Shown: piece after piece, positions 44,230 through 52,682 of the stretch
How positions within the stretch are numbered: the first letter of the stretch is position 1
Layout of the letters: each line of letters starts with the position of its first letter
Origin: Aquincola agrisoli
Lineage (GTDB): Bacteria; Pseudomonadota; Gammaproteobacteria; Burkholderiales; Burkholderiaceae_C
Reading direction: 5' to 3'
Assembly (NCBI RefSeq): GCF_036621135.1
Contig: NZ_JAZIBG010000009.1
Coordinates: 310,001-374,000 of the forward strand
Length of the DNA: 64,000 nucleotides
Position numbers and translations under genes: made by a program
Notes under the pieces: model-generated
What the model was told of the DNA's origin: nothing
The model's database searches: none
What the model saw: the letters and a program-made list of their open reading frames with translations, nothing else

Positions 44230-44829
44230 ATGAATGACGTGATCTTCGAGACCGTGGTCACCACCGTGTCCCCCGACGGCGCGCCGCACGTGGCCCCCAT
44301 GGGCGTGCGCTACCGCGAGTCGGCCGCCGGCGGCGGGCCGGACGTGATCCTGATGCCCTTCAAGCCGTCGGCCACGCACGACAACGTCGTCGCGACCGGC
44401 CACGCCGTGCTCAACCTGCTGACCGACGTGCGGGTCTTCGCCGGCTGCGTCACCGGCCGCAGGCAGTGGCCCACGCGTCCGGCCGAGCGGGTGCCCGGCG
44501 TGCGCCTGGCCTGCGCGCTCGGCCACGTCGAGCTGAAGCTCGCCGAGCGGCAGGACGACGCGCAGCGCCCGGTGCTGCGGATGGCGCGGGTGCACGAGGC
44601 CCAGCATGCGCCGTTCATCGGCTTCAACCGCGCGCAGGCGGCGGTGCTCGAAGGCGCGGTGCTGGTCAGCCGGCTGCGGATGCTGCCGCCGCAGAAGGTG
44701 GACGACGAGATGGCCTACCTGCAGATCGCCATCGACAAGACGGCCGGCCCCGGCGAACTGGAAGCCTGGGGCTGGCTCCACGAGGCCGTTGCGGCCCACC
44801 GCGCGCAGCGGGCGAAGGAGATGGCGTGA
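44230..44829 (+). CDS. DUF447 family protein of the H4MPT gene set
   Basis: 199 aa. Motifs TVVTTVSPDGAPHVAPMGVRY and NLLTDVRVFAGCVTGRR at the N terminus give a split-barrel, flavin-reductase-like fold; FIGFNRAQAAVLEGAVLVSR and a helical C terminus follow. DUF447 proteins are shared by methanogens and H4MPT-using bacteria. A flavin-binding role in cofactor synthesis is likely but the reaction is unknown. The stop overlaps the MfnB-like start (TGATG). Confidence 0.85.
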   Translation: MNDVIFETVVTTVSPDGAPHVAPMGVRYRESAAGGGPDVILMPFKPSATHDNVVATGHAVLNLLTDVRVFAGCVTGRRQWPTRPAERVPGVRLACALGHVELKLAERQDDAQRPVLRMARVHEAQHAPFIGFNRAQAAVLEGAVLVSRLRMLPPQKVDDEMAYLQIAIDKTAGPGELEAWGWLHEAVAAHRAQRAKEMA

Positions 44830-45578
44830 TGGCCGTGCAGTTGCTGGTGAGCGTGAGGACCGCCGACGAGGCGCTGGCCGCCCTGAGGGGCGGCGCCGAC
44901 TTCATCGACCTGAAGGAGCCGCGCACGGGGGCGCTCGGCGGGCTGCCGCGCGCGATCATCCGCGGCATCGTCGCAGCGCTGCGCGAAGCCGGGAGCACCC
45001 TGCCGGTGAGCGCGACCATCGGCGACGTGCCGCTCGGCGACCTCAACGGCATCCTCGACTGCGTGGGGGCCGTCGGCTCCTGCGGCGTCGACATCGTCAA
45101 GGTGGGCATCGAACGCGGGCCGCAGGCCTTCGCAGTGCTCGATGCGCTGGCCGCCTGCAGCCACGACGTCGTGCCGGTGTTCCTGGCCGACCAGGGGCTG
45201 GATTTCGCCGCCGTCGCGCACGCGGCGGGCCTGCCACTGGCGGGCGTGATGGTCGACACCGCCGACAAGCGGGCCGGCAGCCTGTTCGACGCCTTGCCGG
45301 CGGCCGACCTGCAGCGGTTCGTCGATACCGTTCGCGCGGCCGGACAGCGGGTGGGGGTGGCCGGCGCGCTGCGCGTGCACCACCTGCCTGCGGTGCACGC
45401 GCTGGCGCCGGACTTCGCCGGCTTCCGCTCGGCGGTGTGCAACGGCAGCCGCGGCTCGGCGCTCGATGCGGCGCGCCTGCAGGCGCTGGTGGCCGTCGCG
45501 CGGGCCTCCGCCGTCCCGACGGTCGCGCGCTTCATGGGCGGGCTGCGGGTGCCCGCCGTCGCCGGCTTGCCGGCATAG
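44829..45578 (+). CDS. (5-formylfuran-3-yl)methyl phosphate synthase-like (MfnB, methylofuran biosynthesis)
   Basis: 249 aa, DUF556/MfnB family TIM barrel. It starts LLVSVRTADEALAALRGGAD with FIDLKEPRTGALGGLP (the Lys is the Schiff-base candidate), then VSATIGDVPLG and VDIVKVGIERG. MfnB makes the furan ring precursor from two glyceraldehyde-3-phosphate molecules. Together with the MfnD/E/F-like genes at 49121-51701 it supplies methylofuran for the Fhc complex. One-base overlap with DUF447; the TTT receptor gene converges 14 bp later. Confidence 0.88.
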   Translation: MAVQLLVSVRTADEALAALRGGADFIDLKEPRTGALGGLPRAIIRGIVAALREAGSTLPVSATIGDVPLGDLNGILDCVGAVGSCGVDIVKVGIERGPQAFAVLDALAACSHDVVPVFLADQGLDFAAVAHAAGLPLAGVMVDTADKRAGSLFDALPAADLQRFVDTVRAAGQRVGVAGALRVHHLPAVHALAPDFAGFRSAVCNGSRGSALDAARLQALVAVARASAVPTVARFMGGLRVPAVAGLPA

Positions 45579-45592
45579 CGCCGGGCCGGCGT

Positions 45593-46567
45593 TCAGTCGG
45601 CGCGGATGCCGCGCTCCGCGATGATGCGGCCCCACTTGGCCATTTCCGCCTCCAGGTGGGCGGCGAGCTGCTTCGGGCTGCCGCCGACCGCCTCGGCGCC
45701 GATGGCCGCGAACCGCGCCTTCACCTCGGGCAGCCGCATCGCGGCCAGCAGCGCGCCGTTCAGCTTGTCGATCACGGGCGCCGGCGTGCCGGCGGGCACG
45801 TACACCGCGAACCACGGCGACAGCTCGTAGCCCGGCAGGCCGGCCTCGGCGATCGTGGGCACGTCGGGCAGCGCGCTGGAGCGGGCCGCGGTGGTCACGC
45901 CCAGCGCCCGCAGCCGGCCCGATTCGATGTGCGGCCGTGCCGAGGTGATGCTGTCGAACATCATGTCGACCTGGCCGCCGATCAGGTCGGTCACCGCCGG
46001 GCCGCTGCCCTTGTAGGGCACGTGCAGCACGTCGAGCCGGGCCATCGACGCAAACAGCTCGCCCGCCAGGTGGATGGAGGTGCCGTTGCCGGCGGACGCA
46101 TAGGTGAACCGGCCCGGCTCCGCCTTGGCCAGCCGGATCACGTCGGCCACGGTGCGTGCCGGATGGGCCGCGGGCACCACCAGCACGTTGGGCACCACCG
46201 CCACCAGCGAGACGGGCGCGAAGTCCTTCACCGGGTCGTAGGCCAGCCTGGTGTACAGGTAGCGGTTCACCGCCATGCCGTTGGCCACGATCATCATCGT
46301 GTAGCCGTCGGCCGGCGAGCGCGCGACGTCCTGGCTGCCGATGTTGCCGCCGGCGCCGGGGCGGTTCTCGATCACGAAGGTCTGGCCGAGCTGGCGGCCC
46401 ATCTGCTCGCCCAGCGTGCGGGCGATCACGTCCATCGCGCCAGCAGGCGGGAAGGGCACGACCCAGCGCACGGGCTTGGCGGGGTAGGTGCCTTGGGCGT
46501 GGGCGATGCCGGCCAGAGGCGCGGCGGCGAGGCCGGCGGTGGCCGCCAGCAGGGTGCGTCGTTGCAT
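45593..46567 (-). CDS. Tripartite tricarboxylate transporter (Bug-type) periplasmic receptor
   Basis: 324 aa. The signal peptide (MQRRTLLAATAGLAAAPLAG, cleavage after AHA) is followed by the Bug family start YPAKPVRWVVPFPPAGAMDV, ENRPGAGGNIGSQDVARSPADGYTM, VPYKGSGPAVTDLIGGQVDMMF and DVPTIAEAGLPGYE. These periplasmic proteins capture carboxylates; many are orphans without TctAB. Next to catBC it may bind an aromatic acid or a muconate-related compound, which is inference. It is 18 bp after the 19-codon frame at 46586. Confidence 0.92.
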   Translation of the reverse strand: MQRRTLLAATAGLAAAPLAGIAHAQGTYPAKPVRWVVPFPPAGAMDVIARTLGEQMGRQLGQTFVIENRPGAGGNIGSQDVARSPADGYTMMIVANGMAVNRYLYTRLAYDPVKDFAPVSLVAVVPNVLVVPAAHPARTVADVIRLAKAEPGRFTYASAGNGTSIHLAGELFASMARLDVLHVPYKGSGPAVTDLIGGQVDMMFDSITSARPHIESGRLRALGVTTAARSSALPDVPTIAEAGLPGYELSPWFAVYVPAGTPAPVIDKLNGALLAAMRLPEVKARFAAIGAEAVGGSPKQLAAHLEAEMAKWGRIIAERGIRAD

Positions 46568-46585
46568 GTCGGTCGGGTCCGTGGT

Positions 46586-46645
46586 TCAGGCGTGGTCGAG
46601 GGCGTGCGCGCGTTCGAGCCGTTGGCCGAAAGAGAATTCGTTCAT
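46586..46645 (-). CDS. 19-codon reading frame with a strong ribosome site
   Basis: Encodes MNEFSFGQRLERAHALDHA, with GAGGAGACAAACCC directly before the ATG. It sits between catC and the TTT receptor on the same strand. It may be the start of a gene cut down by deletion, or a short leader or regulatory peptide. The unusually good start site is the main reason to list it. Confidence 0.35.
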   Translation of the reverse strand: MNEFSFGQRLERAHALDHA

Positions 46646-46684
46646 GGGTTTGTCTCCTCGGGGTGCCTGGGTGGGTCGAAGGGG

Positions 46685-46975
46685 TCAGCGGTCGTCCTCG
46701 TGCACGGACGAGGGGTGGCGGCACAGCGGCTGCACCTCGACGTCCATGTACGGGAAGAGCGGCAGCTTCATCAGCGTGTCGTGCAGCGCGGCGTTGTCGG
46801 CCACGTCGAAGATGCTGACGTTGGCGTAGCGCCCGGCCACGCGCCAGAGGTGGCGCCAGGTGCCGGCGCGCTGCAGTTCCTGGGCGAGCGCCTTCTCGCG
46901 CGCCTTCAGCGCATCGGCCTCGGCGGCGGGCATGTCGTGCGGCAGGCGCACGGTCATCGTGACGTGGAACAGCAT
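46685..46975 (-). CDS. catC: Muconolactone delta-isomerase
   Basis: 96 aa, full length. MLFHVTMTVRLPHDMP, EKALAQELQRAGTWRHLWRVAGRYANVSIFDV and LPLFPYMDVEVQPLCRHPSS match the CatC ferredoxin-like fold. It converts muconolactone to 3-oxoadipate enol-lactone in the catechol ortho-cleavage route. It lies 11 bp after catB on the same strand. catA (catechol dioxygenase) is not in the window. Confidence 0.95.
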   Translation of the reverse strand: MLFHVTMTVRLPHDMPAAEADALKAREKALAQELQRAGTWRHLWRVAGRYANVSIFDVADNAALHDTLMKLPLFPYMDVEVQPLCRHPSSVHEDDR

Positions 46976-46986
46976 GGCAGGGCCTT

Positions 46987-48150
46987 TCAGGCGGTCATCG
47001 CGACGGGGCGCGGGCCGCGGTCGCGGCGGTAGAAGGCGAGCTTGTCGGCGTCGAGGTCAACGCCCAGGCCGGGGCCGCCGGGCACCTGCAGCTCGAAGTC
47101 GCGGTAGACGGGGCGCGCCTGCACCACGTCGTCGGTCAGCAGCAGCGGGCCGAACAGCTCGCTGCCCCAGCGCAGCTGCGGGCAGGCGGCGAACACGTGG
47201 GCCGCGGCGATGCTGCCCACCGTGCCCTCGAGCATGGTGCCGCCATACAGGCCGACGCCGGCCGCATCGGCCACCGCCGCGGCGCGCAGCGTGGGCCACA
47301 GCCCGCCGGCCTGCGAGATCTTCAACGCATAGACGTCGGCGGCCGCTTCGGCCGCGAGGTCGAACGCATCGACGGCGTCGTGCACCGCCTCGTCCGCCAT
47401 GATGGGCACGTCGAAGCGGGCGGCCAGGCGGCCGAGTGCGCGGTGCTGTCGCCGGTCGATCGGCTGCTCGACCAAGCCCACGCCCATGTCCTGCAGCGCC
47501 GCGATGCCGCGCACGGCGGTGGACTCGTCCCAGGCCTGGTTGACGTCCACGGTCAGCATCACCTCGTCGCCCAGCCCGCGGCGGATGGCCTGCACGTGGC
47601 GCAGGTCGTCGGCCAGCGAGCGGCGCCCGATCTTCAGCTTGAACACCTTGTGGCGGCGTGCCTCGATCAGCGACAGGCCTTCCTCCACGTCGCGCGCGGC
47701 ATCGCCGCTCGCCAGCGTCCACAGCACGGGCAGGGCGGTGCGCTGCGCGCCGCCCAGCAGCGCGTGCACCGGCAGCCCGGTGCGGCGGCCCTGGGCGTCG
47801 AGCAGCGCCGTTTCCACGGCCGACTTGGCGTACGAGTTGCCCTGCACGTGCCGGTGCACACGCGCCATCGCGGCGCCCGGGTTGGCGGCGTCCGCGCCGG
47901 CCAGCAGCGGCGCGATGTAGGTGGCCACCGCGAGCTGGATGCCCTCGGGGCTCTGCTCGCCGTAGGCCAGGCCGCCGATGGTGGTGGCCTCGCCGATGCC
48001 GGTGATGCCGTCGCTGCACGCCACGCGCACGATCACCAGCGACTGCTTCGTCATCGTGGTCATCGCCAGCTGGTGGGCGCGGATGGTGGGCAGGTCGACG
48101 ATCAGCGCCTCGACGGCGTCGACGCGGAGGGAGGCGGGAGCGGTTTGCAT
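46987..48150 (-). CDS. catB: Muconate cycloisomerase
   Basis: 387 aa, enolase superfamily, MLE type. It has MTTMTKQSLVIVRV near the N terminus, the KxK in VFKLKIGRRS (~166), metal ligands in TVDVNQAWDE, VEQPIDRR and MADEAVHD, and Lys in ALKISQAGG. It lactonises cis,cis-muconate. The ATG at MQTAPAS is adopted; an ATG three codons earlier (48159) is equally possible. It is transcribed divergently from the LysR gene, with an ATAC-N7-GTAT operator at 48209-48223. Confidence 0.95.
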   Translation of the reverse strand: MQTAPASLRVDAVEALIVDLPTIRAHQLAMTTMTKQSLVIVRVACSDGITGIGEATTIGGLAYGEQSPEGIQLAVATYIAPLLAGADAANPGAAMARVHRHVQGNSYAKSAVETALLDAQGRRTGLPVHALLGGAQRTALPVLWTLASGDAARDVEEGLSLIEARRHKVFKLKIGRRSLADDLRHVQAIRRGLGDEVMLTVDVNQAWDESTAVRGIAALQDMGVGLVEQPIDRRQHRALGRLAARFDVPIMADEAVHDAVDAFDLAAEAAADVYALKISQAGGLWPTLRAAAVADAAGVGLYGGTMLEGTVGSIAAAHVFAACPQLRWGSELFGPLLLTDDVVQARPVYRDFELQVPGGPGLGVDLDADKLAFYRRDRGPRPVAMTA

Positions 48151-48208
48151 GGCCGCCATCGTCGCCCGGGGGCGTGCATGGCGTCCAATATCGTTTGGGT
48201 CGCTCTCC

Positions 48209-48223
48209 ATACCCACCAGGTAT
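48209..48223. promoter_or_regulatory. CatR/BenM-type operator (ATAC-N7-GTAT)
   Basis: ATACCCACCAGGTAT matches exactly the dyad recognised by muconate-responsive LysR regulators. It lies in the 77-bp catB/LysR gap, 5 bp before the LysR start codon, where it could repress the regulator gene and activate catBC. Confidence 0.75.
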
Positions 48224-48227
48224 AGAC

Positions 48228-49136
48228 ATGGAACTGAGGCACTTGCGCTACTTCGTCGCCGTGGCCGGCGAACTCAACTTCAGCCGCGCCGCGCTGCGGC
48301 TGCACATCGCCCAGCCGCCGCTGAGCCGGCAGATCCGCCAGCTCGAGGACGAGCTCGGCGCGGCGCTGTTCGACCGCGGTGCCCGGCCCCTTCGCCTCAC
48401 GCCCGCGGGGCACTTCTTCCATACCCAGGCGGTTCAGCTGCTGGAGCGCGTGGGCGAGCTGCAGGAGGCCACGCGCCGCATCGCGCAAGGCCAGCGCGCA
48501 TGGCTGGGCATCGGCTTCGTGCCGTCCACGCTCTACGGCGTGCTGCCGGAGGTGCTGCGCCGCTTCCGGGCGCTGCATCCCGAGGTGGAGGTCGGGCTGG
48601 CCGAGCTGACGACGGTGCAGCAGATCGAGGCGCTGAAGGCCGGGCGCATCGACGTGGGCTTCGGCCGGCTGACGCTGGGCGACCCGAAGGTGGCCGGCGT
48701 GGTGGTGGCCGAGGAGCCGCTGGTCGCCGCGCTGCCGGCCGGCCACCCGCTGGCGCGCCGGCGCCGCGTGGGCCTGAAGGCGCTGGCCCAGGAGCCGCTG
48801 CTGCTCTACCCGGCCAAGCCGCGGCCGAGCTATGCCGACCAGGTGCTCGCGGTGTTCGAGGGCCGGGGCCTGCAGCCGCGCATCGCGCTGGAGGCCAACG
48901 AGCTGCAGACGGCGGTGGGGCTGATCACCGCCGGCATCGGCTACGCGCTGGTGCCGTCGTCGGTGCAGGCGATGCACCGCGAGGGCGTGACCTACGTGCC
49001 GCTGCAGGAGCCGGGCGTGGTGTCGCCGGTGATCATGAACCGGCGCAGCGACGACGTCTCGGCGCTGGTGCTCGAGTTCGGCGGTCTGGTGCGGGCCGTG
49101 TCGCTCGACGTCGACGCGGCCTACGCGCGCAGGTAG
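48228..49136 (+). CDS. LysR-type regulator of the cat genes (CatR/BenM-like)
   Basis: 302 aa. The winged HTH at 1-60 (MELRHLRYFVAVAGELNFSR, PPLSRQIRQLEDELGA) is typical of the CatR/BenM branch. The effector domain has GIGFVPSTLYGVLPEVLRRF, a hinge, and VVAEEPLVAALPAGHPLA. It presumably binds cis,cis-muconate and activates catBC from the shared operator. The 3' end overlaps the convergent MfnE-like gene by 16 bp. The ATG at MELRHL is set by family alignment. Confidence 0.92.
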   Translation: MELRHLRYFVAVAGELNFSRAALRLHIAQPPLSRQIRQLEDELGAALFDRGARPLRLTPAGHFFHTQAVQLLERVGELQEATRRIAQGQRAWLGIGFVPSTLYGVLPEVLRRFRALHPEVEVGLAELTTVQQIEALKAGRIDVGFGRLTLGDPKVAGVVVAEEPLVAALPAGHPLARRRRVGLKALAQEPLLLYPAKPRPSYADQVLAVFEGRGLQPRIALEANELQTAVGLITAGIGYALVPSSVQAMHREGVTYVPLQEPGVVSPVIMNRRSDDVSALVLEFGGLVRAVSLDVDAAYARR

Positions 49137-49723
49137 CCGCCCACGCCGCCGAGCAGCATCGCGCGCATTTGCGCCAGATCGGCCTTGTGCAGCACCTCGA
49201 TCGGGAAGGCCGCGTTGCGCGCCAGCGCGGCCAGCGGCTGGTCGATCACGCCGGCCTGGCCCAGGTCGTCCAGCGTGTGCTGCGGATCGATCTCGCAGGA
49301 CTTGATCATCACCAGCCGCTCGGCATTGAGGCCCTGCGCGAGGTCGAAGGCGATGGTGTCGGACGTGGCTTCCCAGTGCGTGCGGTCATCGGCCTCGTGG
49401 CGCTGCAGCTCCAGCGGCAGCCACAGCGCGGTGCGGCCGGCGTGCAGCACGCGGTGGATGTCGGCGCGCCGCGTGGCCAGCAGCAGCGCGGGGTTGAGGG
49501 CCTGCAGCTGGTAGGCGGTCTGCGCCATCGCGAGCACCGCCATGTTGTGGGCCGCGAGGTCGTCGAACTGCCACTGCGCCTGTGCGCGGCGCACCTCGTC
49601 GGCGAAGCGCCCGCCGCCCGGCACCACCGTGACGCGCCCGCCGCCCAGTTCGGCCAGCAGGGCGAGCCACTGCGGCAGCAGGGGGTCGGTGCAGACGCTG
49701 CCGCCGAGCTTGACGATCCACAT
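49121..49723 (-). CDS. Amino-acid-kinase family protein, MfnE-like (methylofuran biosynthesis)
   Basis: 200 aa. The kinase fold is seen in MWIVKLGGSVCTDPLLPQWL, VTVVPGGGRFADEVR and MIKSCEIDPQHTLDDL. In methanogens MfnE phosphorylates an aminomethylfuran phosphate intermediate, and the bacterial homologues cluster with H4MPT/methylofuran genes, as here. It is the last gene of the minus-strand run 51701-49121 (MfnD-, MfnF-, MfnE-like), with the next gene's start only 1 bp beyond. Confidence 0.85.
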   Translation of the reverse strand: MWIVKLGGSVCTDPLLPQWLALLAELGGGRVTVVPGGGRFADEVRRAQAQWQFDDLAAHNMAVLAMAQTAYQLQALNPALLLATRRADIHRVLHAGRTALWLPLELQRHEADDRTHWEATSDTIAFDLAQGLNAERLVMIKSCEIDPQHTLDDLGQAGVIDQPLAALARNAAFPIEVLHKADLAQMRAMLLGGVGGYLRA

Positions 49724-50791
49724 CTAGCGCCACTCCTTGTCGTAGAGCGCGGCCACGGCCACGCAGGGCGCGCAGACCTGCGCCCAGCCGGCCAGCCCTG
49801 GCTCGGCACGCGCCACCGCGGTGCCGTAGGGCAGGCAGCGGTGCGGCCGGCCGGCATGCGCCAGCACGTCGGGCACGAGGAAATCGCCGCAGCCGGCGCT
49901 GACCGCCACCGCCGCCTCCGACAGGCCGTGCAGCGCCGCCACGCGCTGCAACTGCCCGCCCAGCTCGGCCACCTGCGCGGCGCGCCAGGCGTGTGCCATC
50001 GACAGCCAGTCGGCCGGCGTGCCGTCGCGCGCATCGAGGCCGATCATGCGGGCCATGCGCCGGCGGGTGCCTTGCATGTCCTTGGCGCCGCCGTCGGCCG
50101 CCGGATGAAGGTCGTGCGCGAGGTCGAGCTCGCCGGTCAGCCGGTACACGTCGGCCGTGGTCGCGAAGAACTCGTTCATCACGTTCAGCGGCTCGCCGCG
50201 CCAGGCGATGCGCGGCCCCAGCGCGCACAGCGGGGTGCGCACCACGCCGTGGTAGACCAGCTCCCCGGTGGCCAGGCGCCCCGCGTCGCTGCGCCCGCGG
50301 GCGAGCACGCGGCCCTTGCGGAAGGCGATGAGGTCGGTCGTCGTGCTGCCGATGTCGACCAGCACGCCCTCGTCGACGCATTGCGCGGCATGGCGCGCGG
50401 TGGCCAGCCAGTTGGCCGACGCGATCTGCGCCCAGTGGGCGCCGGCCTCGTGCACGTCGATCCAGCCGCCGTCGCCGGCGAAGCACCTCACCTGGCCGAG
50501 CCGGCGCGCCGCCAGCGCGGCGATGCGCTGCACGCCTTCTTCGCGGTGGGCGAAGAGGTCGACCATCTCACCGGTCATCGTCAACGCGTGGGGGGCGCCG
50601 GTCATCTCCGGCCAGCGCGCCTGGGCCGCTGCCAGCACCTGCTCCAGGTGCTCCAGGCCCTGCCACAGCGGGCACGCCCACTGCGCGACGTCGAGCACGC
50701 GGCCGTCCACCATCAGGCAGGCCTTGGCGTGGGCGCCGCCGATGTCCCAGCCGACGACGAGGCCCTCACGCACAGGCCGGCTCCCGGACAT
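49724..50791 (-). CDS. H4MPT-linked C1 transfer pathway protein, MfnF-like
   Basis: 355 aa, actin/ASKHA-type fold related to hydantoinase/oxoprolinase. It shows VVGWDIGGAHAKACLMVDGR (phosphate loop), MTGEMVDLFAHREEGV, VLVDIGSTTTDLIAFRKGRV, and AVSAGCGDFLVPDVLA. In archaea MfnF couples the furan phosphate with tyramine-glutamate. Members in methylotrophs are annotated as probable H4MPT-linked C1 transfer proteins. The start overlaps the upstream MfnD-like gene by 26 bp. Confidence 0.88.
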   Translation of the reverse strand: MSGSRPVREGLVVGWDIGGAHAKACLMVDGRVLDVAQWACPLWQGLEHLEQVLAAAQARWPEMTGAPHALTMTGEMVDLFAHREEGVQRIAALAARRLGQVRCFAGDGGWIDVHEAGAHWAQIASANWLATARHAAQCVDEGVLVDIGSTTTDLIAFRKGRVLARGRSDAGRLATGELVYHGVVRTPLCALGPRIAWRGEPLNVMNEFFATTADVYRLTGELDLAHDLHPAADGGAKDMQGTRRRMARMIGLDARDGTPADWLSMAHAWRAAQVAELGGQLQRVAALHGLSEAAVAVSAGCGDFLVPDVLAHAGRPHRCLPYGTAVARAEPGLAGWAQVCAPCVAVAALYDKEWR

Positions 50792-51701
50792 GCGCGGCCA
50801 GCACTTCGGCGGCGATGCTGCGGTCGAGCGCGGCCGACAGGCCTTCGTAGGCGCAGGTCACGCGCGGGTTGACCTCGATCACGACCGGGCCGCGCAGCCG
50901 GTGCCAGACCAGGTCGATGCCGACGAAGCCGCGCAGCCCCGGCAGCGCCCGCGCCACCGCGTCCGCGATGCGCACCAGCGATTCGGCGCCCGGCAGCGCG
51001 TTGATGCGCACGCCGTCGAACGACACCCGTCCCGCCACGTCGACGTCGACCTGCTGGCAGTTCACGCTCAACAGGTCGGCCCGGCCGGGCTCGCACAGCA
51101 GCGAGAGGCTGAGCGCCTCGCCCTCCACCCAGGGCTCGAGGGTCGACGGCTGGCCGGCGCGCAGGCGGCGGGCATGGTCCTGCTCGGCGGCGCCCACGTG
51201 GCCGTGCACACGCGTGTCGACGGTGCCCGCGCCGTCGTCGGGCTTGACCACCCAGCGCCGCGCCTCGTCGCCAAAGGCCAGCGGCGTGGCGATGCCGGCC
51301 TGCGCGAGCCGCTGCAGCGTCGCGCGCTTGGACGAGGCCACCTCGATCGCGGCGGTGTCGCAGCCCAGCCAGCGCGCGGGGTCGACCCGGCGGCTGAGCT
51401 GGGCGAGCAGCCCGCCGGTCTCGGGCGCGATCACCCAGGCCAGGTCGTGCGCGGCGGCCTCGCGGGCGACGAAGGCCGCGGCCGATTCACCGGGCCGGGC
51501 CCAGGCGGAGGCGGCCCCCGGCGGCAGCCGCGCGGCCTGCTCGCACACCGCCGCCGACACCTGCACGCCGGGCACCTCGAGCAGGTCCGCCACCACGGCA
51601 TCGCGCATCGCGCGGCCTTGCTGCAGCAGCGCCTCGCCCGCCTCGGCCATGCCGGCATCGCCCCCCCCGGTGAGATACTCGAACACGAAAACGCGCTTCA
51701 T
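50766..51701 (-). CDS. ATP-grasp ligase, MfnD-like (tyramine-glutamate ligase)
   Basis: 311 aa. It begins MKRVFVFEYLTGGGDAGMAE; the ATP-grasp core appears as ASSKRATLQRLAQAGIATPL, RRWVVKPDDGAGTVDTRV, EPWVEGEALSLSLLCEPG and GFVGIDLVWHRLRGPVVIEVNPR (acidic/Asn metal ligands). MfnD joins glutamate to tyramine in methanofuran synthesis. First gene of the minus-strand methylofuran operon. Its start codon is only 12 bp from that of the divergent HisA-like gene, so its promoter must lie inside that gene. Confidence 0.87.
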   Translation of the reverse strand: MKRVFVFEYLTGGGDAGMAEAGEALLQQGRAMRDAVVADLLEVPGVQVSAAVCEQAARLPPGAASAWARPGESAAAFVAREAAAHDLAWVIAPETGGLLAQLSRRVDPARWLGCDTAAIEVASSKRATLQRLAQAGIATPLAFGDEARRWVVKPDDGAGTVDTRVHGHVGAAEQDHARRLRAGQPSTLEPWVEGEALSLSLLCEPGRADLLSVNCQQVDVDVAGRVSFDGVRINALPGAESLVRIADAVARALPGLRGFVGIDLVWHRLRGPVVIEVNPRVTCAYEGLSAALDRSIAAEVLAAHVREPACA

Positions 51702-51713
51702 CCTTGCTCCTGC

Positions 51714-52451
51714 ATGACCGCCGACACCTCGCTGATTCCCGTGATGGACCTGCTCGGCGGCCAGGTGGTTCGGGGCGTGCGCGGCGACCGGCAGGCATAC
51801 CGCCCGATCGAGTCGGCGCTGTGCCGCAGCAGCGATCCGGCCACCGTCGCCCAGGTGCTCTGCACGCACTGCGCCGCCACGCGGCTGTACGTGGCCGACC
51901 TCGATGCGCTGATGGGCGGCCCGGCCCAGTTCGGGGTGCTGCACACGCTGCTGGAGGCCGTGCCGGGCATCGAGCTGTGGCTGGACGCCGGCTTTGCCGA
52001 TGCGGCCGCGGCCGCGGCGCTGATGACGCGGCTGGGCAACATGTCGGCACCGCACGTGGTGCCGGTGTACGGCAGCGAATCGCTGCGCTCGCGCGAGGCC
52101 ATGGCGCAGGCGTTCGACCGCAGCGACGAGCTCGGTGCCCGCGCGGCGCTGTCGCTCGACCGCCGCGACGGCCGGCCCCTTGATCCCGCCGGCTGCTGGG
52201 AGGCGCCGGAGCTGTGGCCGCAGCGGGTCATCGTGATGACGCTGGAGCGTGTGGGCACCGGCGCCGGCCCCGACCTGGAGACGCTGCGCTCGGTGCGCCA
52301 GCGTGCGCCGGCCGCGACGGTGATCGGCGCCGGCGGCATCCGCGGCCCGGAGGACTTGGCGCCTGCACGCCAGGCCGGGGCCGACGCCTGGCTCGTCGCC
52401 AGTGCGTTGCACGACCTGCAGCTGCCACCCGCCGCGCGTGCCGCGTCCTGA
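51714..52451 (+). CDS. HisA/HisF-like TIM-barrel protein of the C1 gene set
   Basis: 245 aa. LIPVMDLLGGQVVRGVRGDR gives the HisA-type first strand with Asp, TRLYVADLDALMG the second, then IELWLDAGFADAAAA, AALSLDRRDGRPLD and VIGAGGIRGPEDL (phosphate site). The fold is that of histidine biosynthesis isomerase HisA, but the gene is in the methylofuran/H4MPT cluster and the sequence is divergent. A sugar-phosphate or furan intermediate is a likely substrate. Separate from the fhc genes by a 260-bp regulatory gap. Confidence 0.82.
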   Translation: MTADTSLIPVMDLLGGQVVRGVRGDRQAYRPIESALCRSSDPATVAQVLCTHCAATRLYVADLDALMGGPAQFGVLHTLLEAVPGIELWLDAGFADAAAAAALMTRLGNMSAPHVVPVYGSESLRSREAMAQAFDRSDELGARAALSLDRRDGRPLDPAGCWEAPELWPQRVIVMTLERVGTGAGPDLETLRSVRQRAPAATVIGAGGIRGPEDLAPARQAGADAWLVASALHDLQLPPAARAAS

Positions 52452-52606
52452 CGCCCTGCGGCAGCCATCCGGCAAAACCCTGGCAAGCGCCGACGAGCGC
52501 ACACAGACACCGATCACCTCCTCGCCCTGTCACGGGCGGTGCCTGCATCACGATTCGTGCCACCGGCCCGCGCGGCGCTGCGCGGGCTGCCGGCCGCCAA
52601 AAGCGG

Positions 52607-52617
52607 AACACTGTGTG
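52607..52617. promoter_or_regulatory. Putative activator site upstream of fhcB
   Basis: AACACTGTGTG contains ACACTGTGT, the reverse complement of the ACACAGTGT words at 32343 and 38240. Its centre is 72 bp upstream of the -24 GG of the fhcB sigma54 promoter, versus 61 bp at the mptG-like operon: a difference of about one helical turn. Confidence 0.4.
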
Positions 52618-52682
52618 GCACATCTGGCCTCGGCACCGGGTGGGCGCACACCGACCGCCCGGGCCGCACCGCAGGCTGCGCG

